A DNA stretch of 64,000 nucleotides, from positions 744,001 through 808,000 of the forward strand of contig NZ_CP071129.1 of NCBI RefSeq assembly GCF_017220215.1. The letters run 5' to 3'. The notes under the pieces are model-generated. The model worked only from the letters and a program-made list of their open reading frames with translations, did no database searches and was not told the DNA's origin. Origin of the DNA: Caballeronia sp. M1242. Lineage in GTDB: Bacteria > Pseudomonadota > Gammaproteobacteria > Burkholderiales > Burkholderiaceae. Shown here one piece after another: positions 19,218 through 28,471 of this stretch. The position numbers and the translations under genes were made by a program. Positions within the stretch are counted from its first letter, which is position 1. Every line of letters begins with the position of its first letter.

Positions 19218-20600
19218 TTAGATCGTCCGCGAGAAGCGGCGGAGGCTGGCCTGTCCCAGATAGCGGTCGAACACCGACGCGACGTTGCGCACGAGCATGC
19301 GTCCGGCCGGCAGCACGCGAATGGCGTCCGGCGTGATGTCGATGAGGCCGTCGTCGGCCATCGGCGCCAGGCGCGCGAGTTCGGCCGCGAAGGCGTCGCC
19401 GAAGACGATGCCGTGTTCCCGCTCGACGTCCGCAAACCGCAGCACGCCGCCGCACATGAGCCACATGATGACGTCGCGGCGCAAGAGATCGTCGGCGGAG
19501 AGACGCACGCCGCGCTGAATGGCGAAGCGGCCCGCGTCGATGGCGGCTGCGTAGTCCGCAAGATCGCGCGCGTTTTGCGCATAGACGTCGCCGACCTTGC
19601 CGATGGACGATGCGCCGATGCCGACAAGATCGCAGTCCGCATGCGTGCTGTAGCCCTGAAAATTGCGCTGGAGCGTGCCGGCCTCAAAGGCGCGGGCGAG
19701 TTCGTCGCCGGGCAGCGCGAAATGGTCCATGCCGATGTAGACGTAGCCCGCATCGCTCATCCGCTCGATCACGCGCTTCAGAATGGCGAGCCGCACGGCG
19801 GCCGAAGGCAGCGCCGCTTCGTCGATCTGACGCTGCATCTTGAAGAGCGCGGGCATGTGCGCATAGCCGAACACGGAGACGCGGTCCGGCGCGAGCGCGA
19901 TGATCGCGTCGAGCGTCCGCGTGAAGCTCTCGACGCTCTGATGCGGCAAGCCGTAGATGAGATCGACGCTCACCGACTCGAAGCCGTGCTCGCGCGCCGC
20001 GCGCATTACGTCCTCGGTCGTCGCGCGCGGCTGGATGCGGTTGACGGCCCGCTGCACGCGCTCGTCGAAGTCCTGCACGCCGAGGCTCAACCGGTTGAAG
20101 CCGAGTTCGCGCAGCACCGCGATGGTTTCGGCGGACGCTTCGCGCGGATCGACTTCGATCGAATATTCGGCGCGCGCATCGGGCACGAGGTTGAAATGCT
20201 CGGCGGTGGCGGCCATGAGCTCGGCCATCTCGTCGTGCGAGAGGAATGTCGGCGTGCCGCCGCCCCAGTGGAGCTGCGTGACGGGGCGGCGCGTATCGAA
20301 GCACGCGGCCTGCATCGCGAGTTCGCGCTTCATGCGGTCGAGATACGGGCGGGCGTGCGCGCGATTCTTCGTGGCGACCTTGTTGCAGCCGCAATAGAAG
20401 CAGACGGTGTCGCAGAACGGAATGTGGAAGTACAGCGACAGATCCGCCGATGCGCCGCCTCGGCTTGCGGCTTCGAAGTAGTGCGCGGGATCGAACGATT
20501 CCGTGAACTGGACGGCCGTGGGGTAGGACGTGTACCGCGGGCCGTGCGCGTCGTAGCGCGCGAGCAGGTCCGGGCGAAAGATGGTGTCGGCGAGAGTCAT
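19218..20600 (-). CDS. hemN: Oxygen-independent coproporphyrinogen III oxidase (radical SAM)
   Basis: A 460 aa radical SAM enzyme that makes protoporphyrinogen IX from coproporphyrinogen III without oxygen, for heme synthesis under low oxygen. The [4Fe-4S] motif is C63xxxC67xxC70 within [14 protein letters not shown], followed by the extra Cys typical of Hem[10 protein letters not shown] and [19 protein letters not shown] are conserved. Size matches true HemN (about 457 aa) rather than the shorter HemW. No FNR-like operator was recognised upstream. Confidence 0.94.
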   Translation of the reverse strand: MTLADTIFRPDLLARYDAHGPRYTSYPTAVQFTESFDPAHYFEAASRGGASADLSLYFHIPFCDTVCFYCGCNKVATKNRAHARPYLDRMKRELAMQAACFDTRRPVTQLHWGGGTPTFLSHDEMAELMAATAEHFNLVPDARAEYSIEVDPREASAETIAVLRELGFNRLSLGVQDFDERVQRAVNRIQPRATTEDVMRAAREHGFESVSVDLIYGLPHQSVESFTRTLDAIIALAPDRVSVFGYAHMPALFKMQRQIDEAALPSAAVRLAILKRVIERMSDAGYVYIGMDHFALPGDELARAFEAGTLQRNFQGYSTHADCDLVGIGASSIGKVGDVYAQNARDLADYAAAIDAGRFAIQRGVRLSADDLLRRDVIMWLMCGGVLRFADVEREHGIVFGDAFAAELARLAPMADDGLIDITPDAIRVLPAGRMLVRNVASVFDRYLGQASLRRFSRTI

Positions 20601-20723
20601 GGGCAGCCTTCGAGTTGCGGCGATCTTACGCGGGCGCGTGCGCGCGCGCCTTGCGTGATAACGTCGCAGCCGCTTTGGCTTGGCATGGGAGAATGGAGGA
20701 TCGTCCGCTGTCTCGTTTTTGCC

Positions 20724-21005
20724 ATGTCAATTGCGTCCTCGTCCCCTCATGCCTGCCGCGAACGATGCGGCGCGTGCTGCATCGCGCCGTCCATCACGAG
20801 CGCCATTCCGGGCATGCCCAACGGCAAGCCCGCGGGCGAGCGGTGCGTCCAGCTCGACGATGACCTGCGCTGTCAGATCTTCGGCGATCCGCGCCGGCCC
20901 GCGTGCTGCGGCGGCCTGCAGCCGTCGGCCGAAATGTGCGGCGAGACGCGCGAGCACGCCGTTCAATGGCTCACGCGGCTCGAAATCGACACGCAACCGC
21001 AATGA
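20724..21005 (+). CDS. YkgJ-type cysteine-cluster protein (putative Zn/Fe chelate binding)
   Basis: A 93 aa protein rich in cysteines, starting with CRERCGACC (C11, C15, C18, C19) and with more Cys in [14 protein letters not shown] and AEMCGE. This is the pattern of the PF03692 family, thought to bind a metal cluster. The function of these proteins is not established. The ATG chosen places the Cys motif near the N-terminus as in relatives. An in-frame ATG at 20685 would add 13 residues. It is divergent from hemN. Confidence 0.75.
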   Translation: MSIASSSPHACRERCGACCIAPSITSAIPGMPNGKPAGERCVQLDDDLRCQIFGDPRRPACCGGLQPSAEMCGETREHAVQWLTRLEIDTQPQ

Positions 21006-21055
21006 ACTTCGTTTGTCCAAGCACCGTCACGACATCCAGTAGAGGAGATTCCCGC

Positions 21056-21643
21056 ATGCCACGACCCGTCGCGCCGCTCAGGCGCCGGTTGCTGCTGGGC
21101 GCGCTCGCCGCGTGGCCGGCAATCGCGCTCCTATCGACGGCGCATGCCGCATCCATCTTTCCGTTTATTCCGGATCACTACACATTTTCGCAAAAGCAGG
21201 TTCAGGAAGCGGTCGCGCGCAAGTTTCCGCTGGAACGCACCGCGCGGCAGATTTTCGATGTCGTGCTGAGCAATCCTGTGGTCGGCATGGCGGCGGACCG
21301 CAATCGCGTGACGGTGCGCGTGGATGCGCGGCTGTCCACGCCTTTCATGCCGAACCCGGTGAACGGCGCGTTCACCTTGTCGACGCAACTGGCCTACGAC
21401 GCCCCGAGCCGCTCGGTCGTGCTCGTCTCGCCAACGGTTGACGACTCGCAGCTAACCGGCGACGCTGCCCAGTACAACCAACAAATCGCGGCGGCCGGCG
21501 CGCTGCTCGCCGCGCAATTGCTCGACCGCTATCCGATCTACACGTTCAAGCCGGAAGAGCTGCAATTTGCGGGCGTGTCTTACGAACCCGGTACAATCAC
21601 AGTCCTTACAAACGGCATACGCGTTCAGATTGTCGAGAAGTGA
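21056..21643 (+). CDS. DUF1439 envelope protein
   Basis: A 195 aa protein with an N-terminal signal sequence ([18 protein letters not shown], cleavage after AHA near residue 33). It matches the DUF1439/YceB-like pattern: YTFSQKQVQEAVARKFPLERT near the start and a mixed beta fold thereafter. The lipobox Cys seen in YceB lipoproteins is not visible, so it is probably periplasmic and soluble. A strong AGAGGAG ribosome site sets the start. Function unknown. It lies 60 bp upstream of uppP in the same direction. Confidence 0.78.
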   Translation: MPRPVAPLRRRLLLGALAAWPAIALLSTAHAASIFPFIPDHYTFSQKQVQEAVARKFPLERTARQIFDVVLSNPVVGMAADRNRVTVRVDARLSTPFMPNPVNGAFTLSTQLAYDAPSRSVVLVSPTVDDSQLTGDAAQYNQQIAAAGALLAAQLLDRYPIYTFKPEELQFAGVSYEPGTITVLTNGIRVQIVEK

Positions 21644-21704
21644 TTCGAAATCTCGGCGCGCAGTGCTCCACACCTGCAGCAAAAAAGCGAACAAGGGCTG
21701 ACGG

Positions 21705-22538
21705 ATGGACTGGATTCTGATGGTGAAGGCGCTCGTGCTGGGCGTCGTGGAAGGCTTGACGGAGTTTCTGCCGGTGTCGAGCACGGGGCACTTGATCGTC
21801 GCGGGCAGTCTGCTCAATTTCACCGACGCGCAAGCCAAGACGTTCGACGTCGTCATTCAGTTCGGCGCGATTCTCGCGATCTGCTGGGAATATCGCGGCA
21901 AGATCGGCTCCGTGGTGGGCGGCCTCGGCAGCCGTCCGGACGCGCGGCGGTTTGCAATCAACGTCATCATCGCGACGATTCCGGCCATCGTCCTGGGCCT
22001 CTTGCTCGAAAAGAAGATCAAGTCGGTACTGTTCTCGCCGGTGCCGGTGTCGGTCGCGCTGATCGTCGGCGGGATCGTCATTCTGTGGGCGGAGGCGCGT
22101 CAGCGCGATCGCGGGACGCCGCCACGCGTGCATTCGGTCGATGACCTCTCGTACGCCGATGCGCTGAAGGTCGGTCTCGCGCAATGTCTCGCGCTGATTC
22201 CCGGCACTTCGCGTTCGGGCGCGACGATCATCGGCGGCATGCTGTTCGGGCTGGAGCGCCGCGCGGCCACCGAATTCTCGTTCTTCCTCGCCATTCCGAT
22301 CATCTTCGGCGCGACGCTCTACGAGATGGCCAAGTACTGGCGCGCGCTCACCGTGAACGATCTCGGGCTCTTTGCCGTCGGGCTCGTATCGGCGTTCGTG
22401 AGCGCCTTCATCTGCGTGCGCTGGCTGCTCCGTTACGTCGCCTCGCACGATTTCACGGCGTTCGCGTGGTATCGCATCGGCTTCGGGCTGCTGATTCTGA
22501 TCGTCGGCTATAGCGGCGGGTTGAGCTGGGCGGACTGA
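21705..22538 (+). CDS. uppP: Undecaprenyl-diphosphatase
   Basis: A 277 aa inner-membrane enzyme that dephosphorylates undecaprenyl pyrophosphate, recycling the lipid carrier for peptidoglycan; the family confers bacitracin tolerance. Catalytic motifs are [15 protein letters not shown] (16-30) and [14 protein letters not shown] near residue 165. Several transmembrane helices are seen. The gene ends before a perfect palindrome that separates it from convergent trmB. Confidence 0.94.
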   Translation: MDWILMVKALVLGVVEGLTEFLPVSSTGHLIVAGSLLNFTDAQAKTFDVVIQFGAILAICWEYRGKIGSVVGGLGSRPDARRFAINVIIATIPAIVLGLLLEKKIKSVLFSPVPVSVALIVGGIVILWAEARQRDRGTPPRVHSVDDLSYADALKVGLAQCLALIPGTSRSGATIIGGMLFGLERRAATEFSFFLAIPIIFGATLYEMAKYWRALTVNDLGLFAVGLVSAFVSAFICVRWLLRYVASHDFTAFAWYRIGFGLLILIVGYSGGLSWAD

Positions 22539-22561
22539 TCCGGCTTGCTTGCCGCACAAAT

Positions 22562-22597
22562 GACAACGCCACGGCTAGCCGTGGCGTTGTCGTTTTC
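22562..22597. terminator. Perfect 30-bp palindrome between convergent uppP and trmB, bidirectional terminator
   Basis: Positions 22562-22591 are self-complementary with no mismatch (arms gacaacgccacggct and agccgtggcgttgtc), followed by GTTTTC on the + strand. The placement between two gene ends supports termination of both transcripts. Confidence 0.75.
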
Positions 22598-22605
22598 ACC
22601 GCGAC

Positions 22606-23355
22606 TTACTTGCGGCGAAACAGCAGATCCCAGACGCCGTGTCCGAGCCGCAAGCCGCGGCGCTCGAACTTCGTCACCGGCCGGTAATCCGGACGCGGCG
22701 CGTAGCCGTCCGCCGTATTTTCGAGCGTCGGTTCCGCCGAAAGCACGTCGAGCATCTGCTCCGCGTAGTTCTGCCAGTCGGTCGCGAGATGCAGGTAGCC
22801 GCCCGGCTTCACGCGCGAGCTCAGGAGCGAGACGAACTTCGGCTGAATGAGCCGGCGCTTGTGATGCCGCGCCTTGTGCCACGGATCGGGAAAGTAGATG
22901 TGCACGCCGTCGAGGCTCGCGGGAGCGATCATGTGTTCGAGCACCTCGACCGCGTCGTGCTGGAGGATGCGGATGTTGCCGAGCTGCTGCTCGCCGATCA
23001 GCTTCAACAGCGCGCCGACGCCCGGCTCATGCACTTCCACGCCGATGAAGTCGTCGCCGGGGCGCGCGGCCGCGATTTCCGCCGTCGTCGCGCCCATGCC
23101 GAAACCGATTTCCAGCACGCGCGGCGCCTGCCGGCCGAAGAGGGCGTCCCAGTCCGCGAGTTCCGGCGCGTACGGCACCACGAAACGCGGACCCAGTTCG
23201 TCCATCGCGCGTTGCTGCCCCGGCGAAACGCGGCCCGCGCGCGTCACGAAACTGCGAATGCGCCGATGATGCAGCGGCTGCGATGCCGCACTCTCGGTGC
23301 GCTCACCGGCGGCATGCACGTCGTCGTCGTGGGGATCGTGGGATTGGTCGTTCAT
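22606..23355 (-). CDS. trmB: tRNA (guanine-N7-)-methyltransferase
   Basis: A 249 aa SAM-dependent enzyme forming m7G46 in tRNAs. The SAM-binding motif [16 protein letters not shown], the [11 protein letters not shown] stretch and the diagnostic [17 protein letters not shown] region are all present. The N-terminal about 45 residues are an acidic, low-complexity tail common in this genus group. It ends convergently against uppP. Confidence 0.93.
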   Translation of the reverse strand: MNDQSHDPHDDDVHAAGERTESAASQPLHHRRIRSFVTRAGRVSPGQQRAMDELGPRFVVPYAPELADWDALFGRQAPRVLEIGFGMGATTAEIAAARPGDDFIGVEVHEPGVGALLKLIGEQQLGNIRILQHDAVEVLEHMIAPASLDGVHIYFPDPWHKARHHKRRLIQPKFVSLLSSRVKPGGYLHLATDWQNYAEQMLDVLSAEPTLENTADGYAPRPDYRPVTKFERRGLRLGHGVWDLLFRRK

Positions 23356-23389
23356 GGCGGGATCGGAAGGCGAAGAAGCGTCGCGCGGA

Positions 23390-23426
23390 AACTAAAAAGC
23401 CGCCTCGCTGTATGGAAGGCGGCTTT
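23390..23426 (-). terminator. Terminator downstream of tRNA-Gly
   Basis: A 10-bp perfect stem (aaagccgcct / aggcggcttt, arms 23396-23405 and 23417-23426). On the - strand it is followed by TTTTTAGTTT. It lies about 45 nt past the tRNA 3' end and before trmB. Confidence 0.75.
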
Positions 23427-23471
23427 CGCTTATTTGCTGCTTGTTTGCTGCTTGTGTGTTGCTCGTGAATC

Positions 23472-23546
23472 TGGAGCGGGCGATGGGAATCGAACCCACG
23501 TCAGTAGCTTGGGAAGCTACGGTAATAGCCATTATACGACGCCCGC
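23472..23546 (-). tRNA. tRNA-Gly (anticodon CCC)
   Basis: Reading the - strand, the acceptor stem GCGGGCG pairs with CGCCCGC. The anticodon arm is GTAGC-TTCCCAA-GCTAC, giving anticodon CCC. The T arm is GTGGG-TTCGATT-CCCAT. The discriminator base is T and CCA is encoded. The cloverleaf folds completely. It decodes GGG glycine codons. Confidence 0.96.
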
Positions 23547-23608
23547 GTGAGCCGACTATTGTAAGCGCAACGCGCGCCGCCGCGCAATCGCGGGCGGCGC
23601 GGCCTCAC

Positions 23609-24169
23609 TCAGATGCCGAAGAGCGTCATCGAGACCGCGACGCGCGTCACCACCATCAGCAGCACCTGCACGATCACGAAAAGCAGGATCGGCGACAAAT
23701 CGATGCCGCCCAAGCGCGGCAAGATGCGGCGCAGCGGATCGAGAAACGGCGCGGTGATCTGATAGAGCAGCGGCATGGCCGGCGACTGCGGATTCAGCCA
23801 CGAAAGCAGCGCCATCAGAATCGTCATCCAGATGATGAGGTTGAGCGCCCACTTGACGACTGTCAGCACCGCGACGAGCAGGAGCATCGGCAGCATGACC
23901 GTCGGGTCGACACCGGCGAGATAGACCATCAACGTCACATAGACGAGCGCCGCGATATAGGCGGCGACAATGCTGGCCCAATCAATCTTGCCGCCCGGCA
24001 GAATCTTGCGCAGCGGCAGCACGATCCAGTTGGTCGCCTGCATGACGGCATTGGAAACCGGGTTGTACGGCGGCATGCGCACGACCTGCATCCACGCGCG
24101 CAGGAGCAGCGCCGCGCCGAACAGAGTGAAGACGGTATTGAGCAGAAAACGGGCGATATCGCCGAACAT
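23609..24169 (-). CDS. YggT family membrane protein
   Basis: A 186 aa protein with two copies of the YggT unit. Each has hydrophobic helices, and the C-terminal copy ends with the conserved ITAPFLDPLRRILPRLGGIDLSPI. Start at the ATG before FGDIARFLL, preceded by GAGGACCC. YggT proteins are linked to osmotic stress and cell division, but the biochemical role is not known. proC, a frequent upstream partner, is absent here. Confidence 0.85.
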   Translation of the reverse strand: MFGDIARFLLNTVFTLFGAALLLRAWMQVVRMPPYNPVSNAVMQATNWIVLPLRKILPGGKIDWASIVAAYIAALVYVTLMVYLAGVDPTVMLPMLLLVAVLTVVKWALNLIIWMTILMALLSWLNPQSPAMPLLYQITAPFLDPLRRILPRLGGIDLSPILLFVIVQVLLMVVTRVAVSMTLFGI

Positions 24170-24905
24170 CTCGGGTCCTCTGGAAAACGTGCGCGGTGAG
24201 AAGGCCGCGCCGGGGTCAGGAAAAGCGAAGGAACAGACGACGCTGGCAGCCGCTAAGACGGCCGCCGGGACTGAGGCTGGCTTGGCGCCGCGAACGCGCA
24301 CGCTGCGTCGCGCGAGTCGTAGTGAGTGACCTTGATCATTGTTCGTTCTCTGGACTGGATGTCATGTGAAGTCGTCGCGCTCGGGCCGGAGCCCGCGAAC
24401 GCCGCGATTTCTTTCTCTTGCGAGCGAATGGCGCCTTGCATTCCCCGCCCACCGTCAATGCCGGTGGGGCGCCGGACGTCACCTTAACATGGCTGCGGGG
24501 CGGCTTGGGCGCGTTGTCGAACCACGACGAGCGTTTCCTCTCACAGTCGACTGAAAGCCGATCGCAAGCATAGCGCATGCTCGCGCGCATTGCCGCAAAC
24601 CCTGATGTTGCCGCCGCACGACGCTTGCGCGAGCGCGTTTCACGCAAAGATGGCAGGATAGGATGACAGAAAACGATTGAATCAGACGCCGTTACGGATC
24701 TTTCGGCATTGCGCCGTTTAATCGATGGCATGTTTTCTGCTGATTATGTGGTTCACCGCACGCGGTTAGCGTGTTTTAGTTCTTTTGCGAACATTGATGA
24801 ACGAACCGGGCGCGAATACTAAAGACAAGAGTGATTAACGGAAAGGCATCGCTTTTAAGCGGCTGCTTTTCTCGACGTTTTCAAAACGCTACGTTCGGAG
24901 GTCGC
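24170..24905. other. 736-bp stretch without a convincing gene, AT-richer in its right half
   Basis: No frame here shows protein-family sequence. The left half is GC-rich and contains a short stem (cccaccg / cggtggg near 24457-24477). From about 24650 to 24890 the DNA is clearly lower in GC than the surroundings and probably carries the promoter of the small gene at 24906. A 28-codon frame on the - strand (MIKVTHYDSRDAA..., from 24340) has a weak ribosome site and is not called. Confidence 0.5.
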
Positions 24906-25067
24906 ATGAGCATTTTCTCTTATCGAAAGCATCTGCGTTTCTTGAGCCAGGCGCAAAGGCGTCGCTGGTGGGATCAGAAGAAGCGATTGACGCCGCGTGT
25001 CGTGATCGGTGGAGCATATGTCCCGCCCAATGTCACGCGTGAATTCGCTTATGTGAAAGTAGGCTGA
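24906..25067 (+). CDS. Small basic protein of unknown function (53 aa)
   Basis: A 53 aa product, strongly basic and aromatic (FSYRKHLRFL, RRRWWDQKKRL), with no signal peptide or membrane segment. The start is supported by a good ribosome site (GGAGGTCGC-ATG) and the gene is followed by a strong terminator 30 bp on, so it is a self-contained transcription unit. Net charge and the WW pair would suit a nucleic-acid or membrane-surface partner, but nothing in the sequence assigns a function. It lies in a patch of lower GC. Confidence 0.65.
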   Translation: MSIFSYRKHLRFLSQAQRRRWWDQKKRLTPRVVIGGAYVPPNVTREFAYVKVG

Positions 25068-25096
25068 TCGCCTCAAAAGGAGTCGACACAATACAC

Positions 25097-25135
25097 AGCC
25101 CCGCCGGACGGTCCGTCCGGCGGGGCTTTTAATTT
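25097..25135 (+). terminator. Strong intrinsic terminator of the 53-aa gene
   Basis: A 14-bp perfect stem (agccccgccggacg / cgtccggcggggct) with a 3-nt loop, then TTTTAATTTGATTT. Confidence 0.88.
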
Positions 25136-25382
25136 GATTTGTAAAGATGCGTTACTCGAGCGGCACGCTGTCTCCACGCAAACAAACCATCAGCGCGCCC
25201 TCCACCTTGCCGTTCGGACTGCTCCTCGCCCGCAGCATCGCCAACCTGCCCGAGCGGCGGTCGCAGACCTTGCAATTTGCAACAAATGGCCCGAGCGGCC
25301 GCGCGCGTTTTTCGCTAAATTCAGAGTACGCAGCCGCGCGACCGGATGGACCGGTCGGCCTCAAGCGGCGAGGAGAACCAAA

Positions 25383-25703
25383 GTGAAAAAGCTCGGTAGT
25401 TTATTGGTCGCCGGCGCCCTCGGCCTGGGTGTCGCGAGTCTGGCGCAAGCGCATGTGTCGGTCGGGGTCGGTATCAGCGTGCCGGCGTATCCGGTGTATC
25501 AAGCGCCGCCCGCGCCGGTTTATGTCGCTCCGCCGCAGCCGGTTTATGTCGCGCCGCCTCCGCCTGTCGTCTATGGGCCGCCGCCGGCAGTCGTCGTGGG
25601 CGGCTACGGATACGGTTATTACGGCCGTCCTTATTGGCGGCACGGGTATTATGGCCATCCGTATGGTCACGGTTACGGCTACGGTCGCGGCCACTGGCAC
25701 TAA
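25383..25703 (+). CDS. Secreted Pro/Tyr/Gly-rich low-complexity protein
   Basis: A 106 aa product from a GTG start (VKKLGSLLVAGAL) with a GAGGAG ribosome site 9 bp upstream. A signal peptide with AQA-H cleavage lies near residue 23. The mature chain is built of PVYVAPP-type proline/tyrosine repeats (about 35-70) followed by a Gly/Tyr/His tail (YGYGYYGRPY, HGYGYGRGHWH). Such proteins are usually surface or periplasmic and structural. The His-rich tail could bind metal. No catalytic domain is present. A terminator follows after 30 bp. Confidence 0.75.
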   Translation: MKKLGSLLVAGALGLGVASLAQAHVSVGVGISVPAYPVYQAPPAPVYVAPPQPVYVAPPPPVVYGPPPAVVVGGYGYGYYGRPYWRHGYYGHPYGHGYGYGRGHWH

Positions 25704-25731
25704 TAATCCGTTTTCCGCGATCGACCGCACG

Positions 25732-25752
25732 AGCCCCGCAAGGGGCTTTTCT
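25732..25752 (+). terminator. Intrinsic terminator
   Basis: Six-bp stem agcccc / ggggct with a GCAA tetraloop, then TTTTCTTT, 30 bp after the Pro/Tyr-rich gene. Confidence 0.8.
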
Positions 25753-25832
25753 TTGGCATCGATGAAACTGGCTATTCCGATTCGCTTCGGAACTGGCGAG
25801 AATGGCGTTTTTCCGACGCCACTTAATATCCG

Positions 25833-26798
25833 ATGCTTCCACTTCCTGCCCCGACTTTCGACGACGTCGCCGATGCCGTCCGCCGCATAGACGGCGTCGC
25901 GCATCGCACGCCGGTTCTCACGTCCCGCACGGCGGACGAAATCGCCGGCGCGCCGCTCTTTTTCAAGTGCGAGAACTTCCAGCGCATGGGCGCTTTCAAG
26001 TTCCGCGGCGCGTTCAACGCGCTTTCGCATTTCGACGACGCTCAGCGCGCGGCCGGCGTCATCACGTATTCGTCGGGCAATCACGCCCAGGCGATCGCGC
26101 TGTCCGCCCAGCTCGCCGGCATTCGCGCGACGATCATCATGCCGGAGGACGCGCCCGCCGCGAAAATCGCTGCGACGCGCGGCTACGGCGGCGAAGTCAT
26201 CACGTATGACCGCTACACGCAGAATCGCGAAGAGATCGGCCGCGTGCTGGCCGAAGAGCGCGGCATGACGCTGATTCCGCCGTATGACCATCCGCATGTG
26301 ATCGCGGGGCAGGGCACGGCCGCGAAGGAGTTAATCGAAGAAACCGGGCCGCTCGATTATCTCTTCGTGTGTCTCGGCGGCGGCGGGCTGATCGCGGGCT
26401 GCGCGCTCGCGGCGGCGGCATTGTCGCCTTCGTGCAAGGTCATCGGCGTCGAGCCGGAAGCGGGCAACGACGCCCAGCAGTCGCTCGCGCGCGGCGAGAT
26501 CGTGCATATCGAGGTGCCGCGCACCATCGCGGACGGCGCGGCGTCCACGCACGTCGGCGAATACAACTTCCCGATCATCCGCAAGCATGTGGACCGCATT
26601 GTCACAGTGAGCGACGCCCAGCTCGTCGATACGCTGCGCTTCTTTGCCGAGCGCATGAAGATGGTCGTCGAGCCGACCGGCTGCCTGGCGGCAGCGGCCG
26701 TGCTTCAGAAGGTCGTGCCGGTGGAAGGCAAGCGGGTGGGCGTGATCGTGAGCGGCGGCAACGTCGACTTGGCGCGCTTCGCGCAGTTCATCGCGTGA
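25833..26798 (+). CDS. PLP-dependent threonine/threo-3-hydroxyaspartate dehydratase (serine/threonine ammonia-lyase)
   Basis: A 321 aa fold-type II PLP enzyme. The Schiff-base lysine is in GAFKFRGA, the substrate loop is SSGNHAQA, the phosphate-binding loop is GGGGLIAG, and the PLP N1 Ser is in IVSGGNVD. It lacks the C-terminal ACT domain of biosynthetic IlvA. The length and the EPTGCLAAAA motif fit catabolic threonine dehydratases and threo-3-hydroxyaspartate ammonia-lyases or serine racemases. Exact substrate not decided by sequence. It converges with the LysE-type gene, 9 bp away. Confidence 0.85.
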   Translation: MLPLPAPTFDDVADAVRRIDGVAHRTPVLTSRTADEIAGAPLFFKCENFQRMGAFKFRGAFNALSHFDDAQRAAGVITYSSGNHAQAIALSAQLAGIRATIIMPEDAPAAKIAATRGYGGEVITYDRYTQNREEIGRVLAEERGMTLIPPYDHPHVIAGQGTAAKELIEETGPLDYLFVCLGGGGLIAGCALAAAALSPSCKVIGVEPEAGNDAQQSLARGEIVHIEVPRTIADGAASTHVGEYNFPIIRKHVDRIVTVSDAQLVDTLRFFAERMKMVVEPTGCLAAAAVLQKVVPVEGKRVGVIVSGGNVDLARFAQFIA

Positions 26799-26807
26799 AG
26801 CGGGCCG

Positions 26808-27479
26808 TCAGGACGCCGCGTGCACCATCAGATCGCGGTAGCCGTTGACGATCACGCTGTACGCGAAATAGGCGAACAGCACGGCGGACATCACATGGCA
26901 CGCGCGTAGAAGGCGCGTGCCTGCGCGTTTGCGGCCGTGGGCGGCGAGCGTGCAGACGAAGAGCGTCCAGCCGAGTCCGCCGCAGAAGAAGCCGAGCAGA
27001 AACACCGACGCGCTGATCGGGCTCGTCGCGCCGGCTTTCGCGATTAGCGCGCCGCCGACCGCCGCGAACCACAGGATCGCGCTCGGCGATGAAACCGCAA
27101 GCAGGCATCCGCGCAGGAAGCTCTTCAGATGGCTCTGGCGCGGCGCGCGCGTATCCGCTTCGCCCTCGACGGGCGGCGCGGACGCGGGGTTTATCGCCTC
27201 GCGCGCCATCTTCCACGTGAGAAACAGCAGCACGATGGCCCCGCCGATCCACACGACCCAGCGCACGGCGGAGAACTGCAGCAGCGCCGACATGCCCGCC
27301 AGCGCGAGCGCGGCGTAGAACAGGTCGCCGAAGCACGTCCCGAGGCCGAGGACGAGCCCCGGCTTGAACCCGTGCGACAGCGCGAGCGAAATGATCGCGA
27401 CGTTGGCGATCCCGATATCCAGACACAGCGACAGCGACAAGAAGAAGCCGTCCGACATCAACGACCACGAATGCGTCAT
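26808..27479 (-). CDS. LysE/RhtB-family amino acid exporter
   Basis: A 223 aa inner-membrane translocator with about six hydrophobic helices. The N-terminal region (FFLSLSLCLDIGIANVAII) and GxxxGDxxY-like GTCFGDLFYAALALAG place it in the LysE superfamily; SSPSAILWFAAVGG is the second conserved helix. The substrate is not defined; amino acid efflux is typical. Its start overlaps the asparaginase stop by 4 bp, so it is translationally coupled to it. Confidence 0.83.
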   Translation of the reverse strand: MTHSWSLMSDGFFLSLSLCLDIGIANVAIISLALSHGFKPGLVLGLGTCFGDLFYAALALAGMSALLQFSAVRWVVWIGGAIVLLFLTWKMAREAINPASAPPVEGEADTRAPRQSHLKSFLRGCLLAVSSPSAILWFAAVGGALIAKAGATSPISASVFLLGFFCGGLGWTLFVCTLAAHGRKRAGTRLLRACHVMSAVLFAYFAYSVIVNGYRDLMVHAAS

Positions 27480-28471
27480 GCGTGCTCCGTGAGCGCGAGC
27501 GTCACGTCGAGACGGCCGGTCGGCACGCCCATCGTGTTCACCATCGGCGGGTGACGGAAATCGTCGAGCGCGGCGCGTTGCTCGCGCGTGCCGATGTCGA
27601 GCAATTCCAGCACGTGCGCGACGACCGCATGCAGCACGTTCGTGTTGCCGTCCTCGACCTTCACCGCAATGCCGAGCGCGCCTTCCGGCCGCTTCACGCC
27701 GATGGCATAGCTCGCGTCCGCGCCGGTCTTGCCGACGAGCGCGCCGCCGTACGCCCGCATCAAGCGCGTGCAGAAGCGTCCTTCGCCCGCGACGAGTTCG
27801 GGATGCGACGTCATCGCGCGATAAATGCGCCCGAGCGGCGAGCCGTCCGGCGCGCCGGCGATCTTCATGTAAAGCCGCGCGAGGCGGTCGAGCGGAAAAG
27901 CGGGCGTCGGCAGATTGCATCCGTCGATGGCCCAGAGTACGTCGCCGAACGGCAGATCGACTGCCTGCGCCGTCGCGTGCTTCACGCGCGCCTGCAGCGG
28001 ATGCTCCGGCAGGTGATAGCCGTCGAGCGCCGCGTTCATGGCCCGCGCGCCCGCCAACATGCCGGCGTGCTTGCCGGAACAGTTGCTGCACACGGGCGTC
28101 GGCGTGAAATCGCGGCGAATCCAGTCTTTGTAGACGGCGTCCGATATCGGCGGATGGCCGCCGCAACGCAGATCGCTCTCGCTCGCGCCGGACTTGGCCA
28201 GCATCGCGCGGGCGCGTTCGATATGGCGCGGCTCGCTGCTGTGCGAGCCGCACATCAGCGCGAGATCGGCTTCATCGAAGCCGAACTGTTCCAGCGCGCC
28301 CGTTTCGATGACGGCAAGCGCCTGCGCCGGCTTCGCGGCCGAGCGCGGCAGCGTCACGCGATGCGGATCGCCGAACGAATAGAGCAGTCGGCCGTCGGCA
28401 TCCACCACCGCGACATGCGCGACGTGCGTGTTCTCGACTGCGTTTCCCCGATACAAGGTCGCTGCGATCAT
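27476..28471 (-). CDS. L-asparaginase, class 3 (Rhizobium etli type, PF06089)
   Basis: A 331 aa enzyme of the asparaginase II family unrelated to E. coli AnsA/AnsB. Family motifs are [11 protein letters not shown] (Ser-xx-Lys pair), [25 protein letters not shown] with Cys residues that bind zinc in R. etli ReAV, and [15 protein letters not shown]. The predicted reaction is asparagine to aspartate and ammonia in the cytoplasm. It overlaps ubiD upstream and the LysE-type gene downstream by 4 bp each. Confidence 0.85.
   Translation of the reverse strand: MIAATLYRGNAVENTHVAHVAVVDADGRLLYSFGDPHRVTLPRSAAKPAQALAVIETGALEQFGFDEADLALMCGSHSSEPRHIERARAMLAKSGASESDLRCGGHPPISDAVYKDWIRRDFTPTPVCSNCSGKHAGMLAGARAMNAALDGYHLPEHPLQARVKHATAQAVDLPFGDVLWAIDGCNLPTPAFPLDRLARLYMKIAGAPDGSPLGRIYRAMTSHPELVAGEGRFCTRLMRAYGGALVGKTGADASYAIGVKRPEGALGIAVKVEDGNTNVLHAVVAHVLELLDIGTREQRAALDDFRHPPMVNTMGVPTGRLDVTLALTEHA

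Noticed and set aside
23433..23465. Short tandem repeat tttgctgcttg next to the tRNA-Gly gene, possible att site
   Set aside because: Only two exact 11-bp copies. No integrase, no duplicated tRNA 3' end and no foreign gene block nearby.
24253..24441. 62-codon - strand frame containing MIKVTHYDSRDAA
   Set aside because: Weak ribosome site, no recognised family, and the start of the frame is GC-skewed random sequence. It could be a leader peptide for yggT, but nothing supports translation.
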